Source: Fimenecus sp963590415 (GTDB lineage Bacteria; Bacillota; Clostridia; Oscillospirales; Acutalibacteraceae). Taken from it: 56,587 nt of DNA. Shown one piece after another: positions 33,077 through 40,355 of the stretch. The translations under genes were made by a program, and so were the position numbers. Position 1 is the first letter of the stretch. The number at the start of each line of letters is the position of its first letter. The stretch covers positions 1 to 56,587 of the forward strand of contig CAVAPB010000015.1 of assembly GCA_963590415.1 (NCBI GenBank). The letters are read 5' to 3'. The notes below the pieces were generated by a model that ran no database searches, was not told where the DNA came from, and saw only the letters and a list, made by a program, of their open reading frames with translations.

Positions 33077-34303
33077 ATGGCAAAAAGAACATTCAAAGGT
33101 ACAAAAATCGCCTGTTACACAGGTTACTTTGTGCAGGCGATAGTAAACAATTTGGCTCCCCTGCTGTTTGTAATCTTTTCGGAAAGGTACAATATCGACC
33201 TTACGACAATCGGAAGTCTTATTCTTATAAACTTCGTAACGCAGATGATAATTGACATTCTGTCCGTCAAAATCGTTGACAAAATCGGCTTCAAGAGAAT
33301 TGTCGTAAGCTCCCACTTCTTCGCTTTTGCGGGACTTGTTATGCTCGGCGTACTGCCCGAGCTTACCTCGCATCACTTTGTTGCGATAGCGGCGTCGCTT
33401 GTGGTTTCCGCAATAGGCAGCGGTATGATTGAGGTCACGATAAGCCCCATTGTCGAATCCCTGCCGAGCGACAAGAAAGCAGCCGATATGAGCCTGCTCC
33501 ATTCGTTCTACTGTTGGGGTCAGATGCTTGTCGTGGCGTTTTCCACGCTCTATATAAAGCTTGCGGGCGGAGAAAACTGGAACATTCTCCCGATAATCTG
33601 GTCTGTAATACCGCTTGTAAATATGTTCAACTTTATGAGCGTACCGTTTATGCCGCCCATTGAGGAGGAAGAGATTGTCCCCGTTAAGAAGCTGTTGAAA
33701 TCAAAAGCTTTTATCGTGGCAATGATAATTATGTTCTGTGCGGGCGCGAGTGAGCTTGCAATGTCGCAATGGTCGTCTTTCTTTGCGGAAGAGGGCTTGC
33801 ATGTTTCAAAGTTCACGGGAGATTTGCTCGGTCCCTGCCTGTTTGCGGTGCTTATGGGCGCAGGCAGATTGTTCTACGGACTTTACGGCGACAAAATCGA
33901 CCTTATTAAAATTATGTCGGCGTTCTCGGTGCTTTGCATAATATGCTATCTCACGGCTTCGTTTTCGCACAACAGTACGGTTTCGCTGCTTGCATGCGCC
34001 GTTACGGGTCTTTCGATAAGCCTTTTCTGGCCGGGCACATTTTCGCTTGCGGCAAAAAAATTCCCGAACGGTTCGGGCGGACTTTTCGGCATACTCGCGC
34101 TGCTCGGCGACATCGGCTGCGGTACGGGACCTTGGCTTATAAGCTATATCAGTTCCGCATTCAAGAGCGCAAACCCCGCTTTGAGCGAGGGTGCGGCACT
34201 AAAAAACGGTCTTGCGTTCGGCTGTATCTTCCCGATAATTCTTATAATCGGCTTGATAGTGCTCAAAAAGGACACGGACAAAACCGACAAAGCCCAAAAC
34301 TGA
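33077..34303 (+). CDS. MFS transporter (fucose-permease-like)
   Basis: A 408-residue major facilitator with about twelve helices: ACYTGYFVQAIVNNLAPLLF opens helix 1, VVSAIGSGMIEVTISPIVES covers helices 4-5, and the C-half has GAGRLFYGLYGDKIDL, the A-like loop. The arrangement resembles fucose/hexose MFS permeases. The Cys/Asp-rich LHSFYCWGQ segment fits a sugar pocket. The ATG is 7 bases after the manA stop, so the two are cotranscribed, suggesting a mannose-related substrate. A strong terminator follows. Confidence 0.85.
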   Translation: MAKRTFKGTKIACYTGYFVQAIVNNLAPLLFVIFSERYNIDLTTIGSLILINFVTQMIIDILSVKIVDKIGFKRIVVSSHFFAFAGLVMLGVLPELTSHHFVAIAASLVVSAIGSGMIEVTISPIVESLPSDKKAADMSLLHSFYCWGQMLVVAFSTLYIKLAGGENWNILPIIWSVIPLVNMFNFMSVPFMPPIEEEEIVPVKKLLKSKAFIVAMIIMFCAGASELAMSQWSSFFAEEGLHVSKFTGDLLGPCLFAVLMGAGRLFYGLYGDKIDLIKIMSAFSVLCIICYLTASFSHNSTVSLLACAVTGLSISLFWPGTFSLAAKKFPNGSGGLFGILALLGDIGCGTGPWLISYISSAFKSANPALSEGAALKNGLAFGCIFPIILIIGLIVLKKDTDKTDKAQN

Positions 34304-34316
34304 CAAACAAAAAATC

Positions 34317-34355
34317 AGCTCCGACGAAAGCAAATGCCAAGCGTCGGAGCTTTTG
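34317..34355 (+). terminator. Bidirectional terminator between MFS and small-membrane-protein genes
   Basis: A 10-base stem AGCTCCGACG (34317-34326) with CGTCGGAGCT (34342-34351) and T-runs on both sides. It ends the manA-MFS unit and the minus-strand small genes. Confidence 0.85.
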
Positions 34356-34357
34356 TT

Positions 34358-34663
34358 TTATTCTTTTGTTTCGTCGGGCTCTTCTGTTTCCGTCGCTTCG
34401 TCCGTCTCTTCCGTGTCGTCAGATTCGTCCGTTTCTTTTGTCTCTTCCGTGCCGTCGGGAGATAATTTTTCTTTAATGTCATCAAGCTCCATATGAAGAA
34501 GCTCATACAAAGCACGCACCTCTGCCAAAACCTGCTTCAATGCCAAAAACAGGCATATAAGCGCAACCGCAAGAAAAGGCGGTGCATATGACTCGTAAAA
34601 CAGCATTCCGAAAACGCTGTAAAAAGCAAGAGCTAATAAAAAGATAAAAAAGGTTGCCGTCAT
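34358..34663 (-). CDS. Small membrane protein with acidic Thr/Glu tail, paralogue 1
   Basis: A 101-residue protein with a hydrophobic N-terminal half: two helices (about 4-22 and 27-45), then a charged amphipathic segment (EVRALYELLHMELDDIKEKL, about 48-67), then a strongly acidic low-complexity tail rich in E, D and T (about 68-101). It closely resembles the next gene upstream, and both have near-identical ribosome binding regions (ACGGAGGTA). No known family is recognised. It lies 18 bases after paralogue 2 in one unit, ending at the shared terminator. Confidence 0.75.
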   Translation of the reverse strand: MTATFFIFLLALAFYSVFGMLFYESYAPPFLAVALICLFLALKQVLAEVRALYELLHMELDDIKEKLSPDGTEETKETDESDDTEETDEATETEEPDETKE

Positions 34664-34681
34664 AACACTACCTCCGTAAAA

Positions 34682-34948
34682 TTATTTGTCTATTTCGTCT
34701 ATTTCGTCTGTTTCTTCCGACTTTTCCGTGCCGTCGGGCACAAGCTTTGCTTTAAGCTCGTCAATTTCCTTTTGCAGAAGCTCGTATGAGGTGCGCTGAT
34801 CCAACCAGATTTTCTTCAACGCAAAAAACAGGCATAAAATCGCGATTGCGAGGAATATCGGAGCGAGTGAAAAGACATCGGCAAAAAGTATTCCGAAAAA
34901 AGTGTAAAAGGCAAGAGCCAACACAAGAACAAATAAAATTGCTGACAT
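34682..34948 (-). CDS. Small membrane protein with acidic tail, paralogue 2
   Basis: An 88-residue protein with the same plan as its neighbour: two hydrophobic helices (about 3-22 and 27-45), a helix with TSYELLQKEIDELKAKL, and a short acidic tail (EETDEIDEIDK). About half of the residues match paralogue 1, with PDGTE shared at the same point of the tail, so these arose by tandem duplication that included the ribosome binding site ACGGAGGTAACATT. Function is unknown; a scaffold or membrane anchor is possible. Confidence 0.72.
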   Translation of the reverse strand: MSAILFVLVLALAFYTFFGILFADVFSLAPIFLAIAILCLFFALKKIWLDQRTSYELLQKEIDELKAKLVPDGTEKSEETDEIDEIDK

Positions 34949-34966
34949 AATGTTACCTCCGTAAAT

Positions 34967-35034
34967 TTATTTATCCGCTTCGTCTGTAACCTTGAAATTA
35001 AGCTCTGATTTAAACCTGTAATTTCCTTAATGCA
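34967..35034 (-). pseudogene. Remnant of a third copy of the small membrane protein gene
   Basis: The minus strand here encodes IKEITGLNQSLIS in one frame, matching QKEIDELKAKLV of paralogue 2, then shifts to another frame that ends VTDEADK and a stop, like the DEIDK end of paralogue 2. The same ACGGAGGTAACAT ribosome site follows. The 5' part of the copy is missing. It is short, so the assignment is tentative. Confidence 0.45.
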
Positions 35035-35048
35035 ATATATTTCTCTCG

Positions 35049-35318
35049 TTAAGGCAGGTATGATATAAGAGAACTATTGCAAATTTGACATTGAGTGTAA
35101 ATAAGACTTGGTGAAACCGAAACACTCGCTCCATTAAACGAAACAGATACTCCAGCAGAACCAAATCCGACTTTTTGATGGAAGTAATTCGCATAAACAT
35201 TAAATACACATTCAACATTATATTGCGACACTCTACCTCTGCAAACCATTAAAAATGCTGCTTGAGTATAAACGACAGAAAAGGTCGAACCAGAGATATT
35301 ATTTTTCAATAGTGTCAA
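35049..35318 (-). pseudogene. Unrecognised open frame, probably a decayed secreted-protein fragment
   Basis: An 89-codon frame with protein-like composition in its middle (VYANYFHQKVGFGSAGVSV then SFNGASVSVSPS), suggesting the C-terminal beta domain of an exported protein. It has only a TTG start without a ribosome binding site, no signal peptide, and an AT-rich non-coding upstream. It abuts the remnant of the third small-membrane gene. I treat it as a likely gene relic, not a confident CDS. Confidence 0.25.
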
Positions 35319-35476
35319 TATTATTTATATAAAATAATTTTTAATTTTTATTTTACATAATCACATTAAAATATACAGTTATAAGTGAAAATGTATATTA
35401 TTCGGCACATTACGAATTTTAGGAATAAATATATTTAATTATTCCCTAATACTGAAAACATTTACCTTGTAAATTT

Positions 35477-35505
35477 ATAGTACACTATAAATCTATCCTT
35501 GTCAA
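35477..35505 (-). promoter_or_regulatory. Promoter reading toward the small-membrane-protein genes
   Basis: On the minus strand TTGACA (35500-35505) and TACTAT (35477-35482) are spaced by 17 bases. The next intact gene is paralogue 2 about 520 bases downstream, so the transcript would start with the decayed region. It is divergent from the ribU promoter. Confidence 0.6.
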
Positions 35506-35562
35506 CATAATTTTACAACTTAAATATACATAAATTTCGCATTTACAACAAATTATTTGTTA

Positions 35563-35591
35563 TTGACAAGTGATTTACACGGTCATATAAT
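35563..35591 (+). promoter_or_regulatory. Promoter of the FMN riboswitch-ribU unit
   Basis: TTGACA (35563-35568), 17-base spacer, TATAAT (35586-35591), a perfect consensus. The riboswitch begins about 14 bases after the -10 box. Confidence 0.9.
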
Positions 35592-35604
35592 AATGTAAAA
35601 GTTG

Positions 35605-35709
35605 TCTTCAGGGCGGGGCGCAATTCCCCACCGGCAGTAAAGTCTGCGAGCCTTTTCGGCTGATTCGGTGAAACTCCGAAACCGACGGTATAGTCCGGAT
35701 GAAAGAAGA
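35605..35709 (+). promoter_or_regulatory. FMN riboswitch (RFN element)
   Basis: The conserved RFN core is present: TTCAGGGCGGGG, CAATTCCCCACCGGC, GTCTGCGAGCC, the TGATTCGGTGAAACTCCGAA hairpin and CCGACGGTATAGTCCGGATG. P1 forms between TCTTC (35605-35609) and GAAGA (35705-35709). It senses FMN and represses the riboflavin transporter gene downstream by the terminator at 35729-35758. Confidence 0.96.
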
Positions 35710-35728
35710 TGTATTACGCTACATTTTT

Positions 35729-35758
35729 TGCCCCGAGGTTCGTCCTTGGGGCATTTTT
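35729..35758 (+). terminator. Riboswitch-controlled terminator
   Basis: The stem TGCCCCGAGG/CCTTGGGGCA with loop TTCGT is followed by TTTTT. It is the expression platform of the FMN riboswitch. Confidence 0.9.
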
Positions 35759-35795
35759 GATGACAACTTAAATCATATTAGGAGGTCATCTTATC

Positions 35796-36398
35796 ATGGC
35801 AAAAGCAAAAAAATCAGATTTGAGGAAAATCACGGTAACCGCAATTATGAGCGCAATAGCGGCAATTCTCCAGTTTATCGAATTTTCAATCCCGATAATA
35901 CCGAGCTTTGTAAAGCTTGATTTCAGCGACCTGCCCGCACTTATAACCTCGTTTGCAATCGGTCCGTGGTACGGCATTTCGGTTGAGCTTTTGAAAAATC
36001 TGCTTCATCTTCCGTTCGGCTCGTCGGCGGGCGTCGGCGAAATGTGCAATTTCCTTTTGGGTGCGATTTTCTGCCTTACGGCGGGTCTTATCTACAAAAA
36101 GCACAAGACGCGCAAGGGTGCGGCGGCAGGAGCGGTGCTCGGTGCGCTTTTAATGGCTCTTTTTTCGCTTCCGATGAACTTTTTTATAGTTTACCCGGCA
36201 TATGTGGTTCTCTACGGTATGCCGATGGACGCAATAGTAGGTATGTATTCGGAAATCTTACCCGGAACGGACTCACTCGTAAAGGCACTGTGCATATTCA
36301 ATCTGCCTTTCACATTCTTAAAGGGAATTGCAAACGCAATCATATGCTTTTTGATTTACAAGCCGCTTTCCCCCGTGATAAAAGGCAAAAATGTGTAA
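35796..36398 (+). CDS. ribU: ECF transporter riboflavin-binding S component
   Basis: A 200-residue membrane protein with about six helices, of the RibU/ECF S-component family: the N-terminal KITVTAIMSAIAAILQFI and the EFSIPIIPSFVKLDFSDLPALI loop, followed by GPWYGISVELLKNLLH and GSSAGVGEMCNFL, carry the riboflavin-pocket residues. It takes up riboflavin with an EcfAAT module encoded elsewhere. The ATG has GGAGGT upstream. Regulation by the FMN riboswitch supports the call. It is monocistronic; a new promoter for metK follows. Confidence 0.95.
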   Translation: MAKAKKSDLRKITVTAIMSAIAAILQFIEFSIPIIPSFVKLDFSDLPALITSFAIGPWYGISVELLKNLLHLPFGSSAGVGEMCNFLLGAIFCLTAGLIYKKHKTRKGAAAGAVLGALLMALFSLPMNFFIVYPAYVVLYGMPMDAIVGMYSEILPGTDSLVKALCIFNLPFTFLKGIANAIICFLIYKPLSPVIKGKNV

Positions 36399-36415
36399 AC
36401 AATGTTTGAATACTG

Positions 36416-36444
36416 TTGACAAAAGGCATATATAGTAGTAAAAT
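36416..36444 (+). promoter_or_regulatory. Promoter of the SAM riboswitch-metK unit
   Basis: TTGACA (36416-36421), 17-base spacer, TAAAAT (36439-36444), about 26 bases before the riboswitch. It begins 18 bases after the ribU stop codon. Confidence 0.85.
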
Positions 36445-36470
36445 CACTTACGACAAGAAAATAATCATCT

Positions 36471-36565
36471 CCTTATAAAGAGTGGCGGAGGGACAGGCCC
36501 TGTGAAACCACGGCAACCTGCTTTGAGCAAGGTGCTAATTCCTGCGGTTCGTCCGAAAGATAAGG
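36471..36565 (+). promoter_or_regulatory. SAM-I riboswitch (S box)
   Basis: The class I SAM aptamer is clear: AGAGTGGCGGAGGGA, GGCCCTGTGAAACC, ACGGCAACC, AAGGTGCTAATTCCTGC and CGAAAGATAAGG. P1 pairs CCTTAT (36471-36476) with ATAAGG (36560-36565). It represses metK when SAM is plentiful. Confidence 0.96.
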
Positions 36566-36572
36566 TGTTTTT

Positions 36573-36598
36573 AAGCACCTTTCGGGGTGCTTATTTTT
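36573..36598 (+). terminator. SAM riboswitch terminator
   Basis: AAGCACC/GGTGCTT stem with a TTTCGG loop, followed by ATTTTTAT. The upstream AAGGTG (36562-36567, the P1 3' strand) can pair with CACCTT (36577-36582) as an antiterminator. Confidence 0.85.
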
Positions 36599-36627
36599 AT
36601 GTTAATAAATTTTAGGAGTATAAAGCA

Positions 36628-37815
36628 ATGGCAAAACATCTCTTTACATCAGAATCGGTTACAGAGGGTCATCCCGACAAGATATGCGACAACATCTCCG
36701 ACGCGGTTCTTGACGAAATCCTCAAGCAGGATCCGTACGGCAGGGTTGCGTGCGAAACGACCTGCATCACAAACCAGATTACGGTTATGGGCGAAATTAC
36801 CACAGCCGCCGACATTGATATTGAAAAAATCGCAAGGGAAGTCGTATGCGAGATAGGCTACGACAGCGACGAAAAAGGCTTTAACGGTCACACCTGCAAT
36901 GTTACGACATTTATTGACAAGCAGTCGAGCGATATTGCCCTCGGCGTTGACAAGTCGTACGAGCTCAAAGAGGGTCAACAGGAAGATTACAACCTTCACG
37001 GCGCAGGCGACCAGGGTATGATGTTCGGTTACGCTTGCGATGAGACTCCCGAGCTTATGCCGCTTGCGATTTCGCTTTCTCACAAGCTTGCAAAACAGCT
37101 TACCAAGGTTAGAAAAGACGGCACTCTCCCCTATCTTCGTGCCGACGGCAAAACTCAGGTTACCGTTGAGTACAACAACGAGGGTATTCCCGTAAGAGTT
37201 GACACAATCGTTATTTCCTCACAGCACAGCGCAGATGTCGAGCTTGAAACAATAAGAAGAGACATTCTTGAAAATGTAATCAAGCCCATCATTCCTCAGG
37301 AGCTTTTTGACGATGACACAATCATCTATGTAAACCCCACGGGCAGGTTCGTAACAGGCGGACCCGCAGGCGACAGCGGACTTACGGGCAGAAAAATAAT
37401 TGTTGACACATACGGCGGCGTAGGCCGTCACGGCGGCGGCTGCTTCTCGGGCAAAGACCCGACAAAGGTTGACCGTTCAGCGGCTTATGCGGCAAGATAT
37501 GTCGCAAAGAACATTGTTGCGGCAGGTCTTGCAAAGAAGTGCGAGGTTCAGCTGGCATACGCTATCGGCGTTGCGCACCCCGTTTCGGTTATGGTTGACA
37601 CCTTCGGCACAGGCGTTCTCGCAGACGATGTGCTCGAAGAAATCGTTTCGGAAACCTTTGACCTGCGCCCTGCGGCTATAATAGATTATCTCGATTTGAG
37701 AAAGCCGATTTACAGGCAGCTTGCAGCTTACGGTCATATGGGCAGAGAAGAATTGGGCGTTAAGTGGGAGCTTACCGACAAGAAAGACATTCTCCGCCAA
37801 AAAGCAGGAATATAA
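36628..37815 (+). CDS. metK: S-adenosylmethionine synthetase
   Basis: A 395-residue methionine adenosyltransferase that forms SAM from ATP and methionine. Conserved segments are FTSESVTEGHPDKICD (ATP phosphate contacts), GAGDQGMMFGYA, DTIVISSQHS, and GGPAGDSGLTGRKIIVDTYGG with VDRSAAYAARYVAKN, the last two bearing K+ and ATP contacts. The length and all motifs are standard. It is regulated by the upstream SAM-I riboswitch and followed by a convergent terminator. Confidence 0.98.
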   Translation: MAKHLFTSESVTEGHPDKICDNISDAVLDEILKQDPYGRVACETTCITNQITVMGEITTAADIDIEKIAREVVCEIGYDSDEKGFNGHTCNVTTFIDKQSSDIALGVDKSYELKEGQQEDYNLHGAGDQGMMFGYACDETPELMPLAISLSHKLAKQLTKVRKDGTLPYLRADGKTQVTVEYNNEGIPVRVDTIVISSQHSADVELETIRRDILENVIKPIIPQELFDDDTIIYVNPTGRFVTGGPAGDSGLTGRKIIVDTYGGVGRHGGGCFSGKDPTKVDRSAAYAARYVAKNIVAAGLAKKCEVQLAYAIGVAHPVSVMVDTFGTGVLADDVLEEIVSETFDLRPAAIIDYLDLRKPIYRQLAAYGHMGREELGVKWELTDKKDILRQKAGI

Positions 37816-37835
37816 TAAATACGCACATAACGCAC

Positions 37836-37870
37836 AAAAACCTCTGATACGCTGTATCAGAGGTTTTTTA
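37836..37870. terminator. Bidirectional terminator between metK and fhs
   Basis: A 15-base perfect stem (37836-37850 with 37854-37868) with core CCTCTGATAC, flanked by A and T runs; it ends both converging units. Confidence 0.92.
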
Positions 37871-37882
37871 TATTACGCGTTA

Positions 37883-39553
37883 TCAGAACAAGCCCTTGAT
37901 ATTGCCGTCGGTATCGACATCGATATTATACGCCGCAGGCTGTTTGGGAAGTCCCGGCATAGTCATTATATCGCCTGTCAGCGCAACGATAAAGCCTGCG
38001 CCTGCGGAAAGTCTGACATCACGCACGGTAATTGTGAAATTTTCGGGCTTGCCGAGCTTTGTCGGGTCATCCGAAAGAGAATACTGTGTTTTAGCAACGC
38101 AAACGGGAAGCTTATCCTTGCCGAGCGCCTCAATTTCGGCAATCGCCTTTTCTGCCGCCTTGGTGTAATTCACTCCGTCCGCCCTGTAAATTTCACGGGC
38201 AATAATTTCAAGTTTTTCCTTTATCGGAAGCTTTTCGTCATAAAGCGGCTTAAACTGCGAGGGCTTCTCTTCAATCGTCTTAACCACCTTTTTTGCAAGG
38301 TCAACTCCGCCGTCTCCGCCGTTTGCAAAGACCTCCGTGAGTGAAACAAGCACATCGTGCTCCTCGCAGAAGTCCTCGATTATCTTGATTTCATCGTCCG
38401 TATCGGTATTGAAGCGGTTGATTGCGACAACAACGGGTACGCCGTATTTTTTCATATTTTCAATGTGGGTCTGCAAGTTCACGATGCCTTTTTTAAGCGC
38501 CTCGGTATTTTCGTATTTCAAATCGCTCTTTGCGACTCCGCCGTTATACTTGAGTGCACGGATAGTGGCAACAATGACAACGCACGAGGGCTTGAGACCC
38601 GCATATCTGCACTTTATATCAAGGAATTTTTCAGCGCCGAGGTCAGCGCCGAAGCCGGCTTCCGTTATGCAGTAATCGGCAAGCTTCAAGCCGAGCTTTG
38701 TCGCAGTAACGGAGTTGCAGCCGTGAGCGATATTCGCAAACGGTCCGCCGTGCATAAGCGCAGGTGTGTTTTCAAGCGTCTGAACAAGGTTAGGCTTTAT
38801 AGCGTCCTTCAAAAGAGCCGCCATTGCGCCGACAGCCTTTAAGTCCTTGGCATAAATCGGCTTACCGTCATAGGAATAAGCGACAAGTATTTTGCCGAGT
38901 CTGATTTTAAGGTCGTCTATATCGCTTGCAAGGCAGAGAATTGCCATAACCTCGGAAGCGACGGTAATCATAAAGCCGTCCTCTCTCGGAACGCCGTTTA
39001 CCTTGCCTCCGAGACCGATAATAACATTTCTCAGCGCCCTGTCGTTCATATCAAGGCAGCGTTTGAGTAAAATTCTTCTCGGGTCGATCGAAAGCTCATT
39101 GCCCTGCTGAATATGATTGTCGATTATTGCGCAAAGCAAATTATTCGCCGAAGTTATTGCGTGCATATCACCCGTAAAATGTAGGTTGATGTCCTCCATA
39201 GGGATAACCTGAGCGTATCCGCCGCCTGCCGCTCCGCCTTTTATGCCGAAAACGGGACCCATTGACGGCTCACGCAGAGCAATTACCGCATTTTTTTCGA
39301 TTTTGTTCATTGCCTCACCTAAGCCGACTGTAACCGTGGTTTTACCCTCTCCGGCAGGCGTGGGGTTTATTGCTGTAACAAGTATCAGCTTGCCGTCGGG
39401 TCTGTCCGAATATTTATCGACAAGCGAAAGCGGCAATTTTGCCTTATATTTTCCGTAAAATTCAAGGTCGTCCTGATCGATGGAAAGCTTTTTTGCAATT
39501 TCCGTAACAGGAAGACATTTTGCCTTCTGCGCTATTTCAATATCCGATAGCAT
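37883..39553 (-). CDS. fhs: Formate-tetrahydrofolate ligase
   Basis: A 556-residue enzyme (standard length) starting at the ATG with AGGAGG 8 bases upstream. It activates formate to 10-formyl-THF using ATP. Signatures include the P-loop region TAINPTPAGEGKTTVTVGLG, GGAAGGGYAQVIPMEDINLHFTGD and TEAGFGADLGAEKFLDIKCR. It provides one-carbon units in anaerobes and the first methyl-branch step in acetogens; the other Wood-Ljungdahl genes are not here. Its ribosome site lies inside the end of the response regulator gene, with one base between the stop and the ATG, so it is translationally coupled to it. Confidence 0.98.
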   Translation of the reverse strand: MLSDIEIAQKAKCLPVTEIAKKLSIDQDDLEFYGKYKAKLPLSLVDKYSDRPDGKLILVTAINPTPAGEGKTTVTVGLGEAMNKIEKNAVIALREPSMGPVFGIKGGAAGGGYAQVIPMEDINLHFTGDMHAITSANNLLCAIIDNHIQQGNELSIDPRRILLKRCLDMNDRALRNVIIGLGGKVNGVPREDGFMITVASEVMAILCLASDIDDLKIRLGKILVAYSYDGKPIYAKDLKAVGAMAALLKDAIKPNLVQTLENTPALMHGGPFANIAHGCNSVTATKLGLKLADYCITEAGFGADLGAEKFLDIKCRYAGLKPSCVVIVATIRALKYNGGVAKSDLKYENTEALKKGIVNLQTHIENMKKYGVPVVVAINRFNTDTDDEIKIIEDFCEEHDVLVSLTEVFANGGDGGVDLAKKVVKTIEEKPSQFKPLYDEKLPIKEKLEIIAREIYRADGVNYTKAAEKAIAEIEALGKDKLPVCVAKTQYSLSDDPTKLGKPENFTITVRDVRLSAGAGFIVALTGDIMTMPGLPKQPAAYNIDVDTDGNIKGLF

Positions 39554-39554
39554 C

Positions 39555-40355
39555 TTAATTCCTCCTGAGTAAATTATCAATGTGCTGCTTGGTCTGATTT
39601 GCCCAGGCATAGCCGTTCATATATTCGTTCTGATATTCCTTTATCGCCTTCTCATCATTCTTGAAAAGGTTGTAGCTGTCACAGTCAAATTTTGATGTAT
39701 CAACGCTTCGCTGATTTCTGGCGTCGATAAGGATGTCAAGCACTCCCGCGTCGGACAGAGCGGTACGAAGACTTTTAAGTACTTTTCTGAAAAGGCTCTG
39801 AACCGACTCATCGTAATTTCTGTCGGGCCAAAGCGCAGAAACGGCATTTTCGGTGCTTACGGAGCCTCCCTGTCTGTCAACAAGAAGTGCAAGCAGCTCT
39901 TTCGATTTTGATGAGGAAAAATGTATCGGCTTGCCGTCAACAAACACATCAAAATATCCGAATGTCTTTATAAAGACCTTAGGACCGTAACGGTGCGGAA
40001 TATTAGTCCTTATCTTATTCAGCTGTTCAAGTATCATATCGTCCGAAAAAGGTTTGAGAACATAGCCCACGGCGTTAACTCCGAAAGCGTCATATGCGTA
40101 CTCCTTAAAGCCCGTAACAAAGATAATTTTCATATCAGGTCTCAGCCTATTAAACCGTTTTGCAAGCTCAAGGCCTGACATAACGGGCATTTCAATATCA
40201 AGGAATGCCGCGTCAACGGTGTTAAGTACAGTGTATTCAAGCGCGTCGGCAGGGTTTGAAAAGGTGCTTATGCTTGTTACAAAATCAAACCCCTCGCAAA
40301 TTTCCTTTATATCCTCCAGCACAAGGCTTTCGTCATCAACTGCTATAATATTCAT
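39555..40355 (-). CDS. Response regulator with SARP-type DNA-binding/BTAD output
   Basis: A 266-residue regulator: a receiver domain (about 1-118) with acid pocket Asp7-Asp8, phosphorylation site Asp53 in FLDIEMPVMSG and conserved Lys in VLKPFSDD. A winged-helix of the SARP/transcriptional-regulator C type follows (about 128-215; TFGYFDVFVDG, SKSKELLALLVDRQGG, VSALWPDRN) and a partial bacterial transcriptional-activation (BTAD) helical tail. The receiver-SARP combination is uncommon beside typical LytTR partners. ATGA overlaps the kinase stop. It sits between the kinase and fhs and may regulate its own unit. Confidence 0.87.
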   Translation of the reverse strand: MNIIAVDDESLVLEDIKEICEGFDFVTSISTFSNPADALEYTVLNTVDAAFLDIEMPVMSGLELAKRFNRLRPDMKIIFVTGFKEYAYDAFGVNAVGYVLKPFSDDMILEQLNKIRTNIPHRYGPKVFIKTFGYFDVFVDGKPIHFSSSKSKELLALLVDRQGGSVSTENAVSALWPDRNYDESVQSLFRKVLKSLRTALSDAGVLDILIDARNQRSVDTSKFDCDSYNLFKNDEKAIKEYQNEYMNGYAWANQTKQHIDNLLRRN

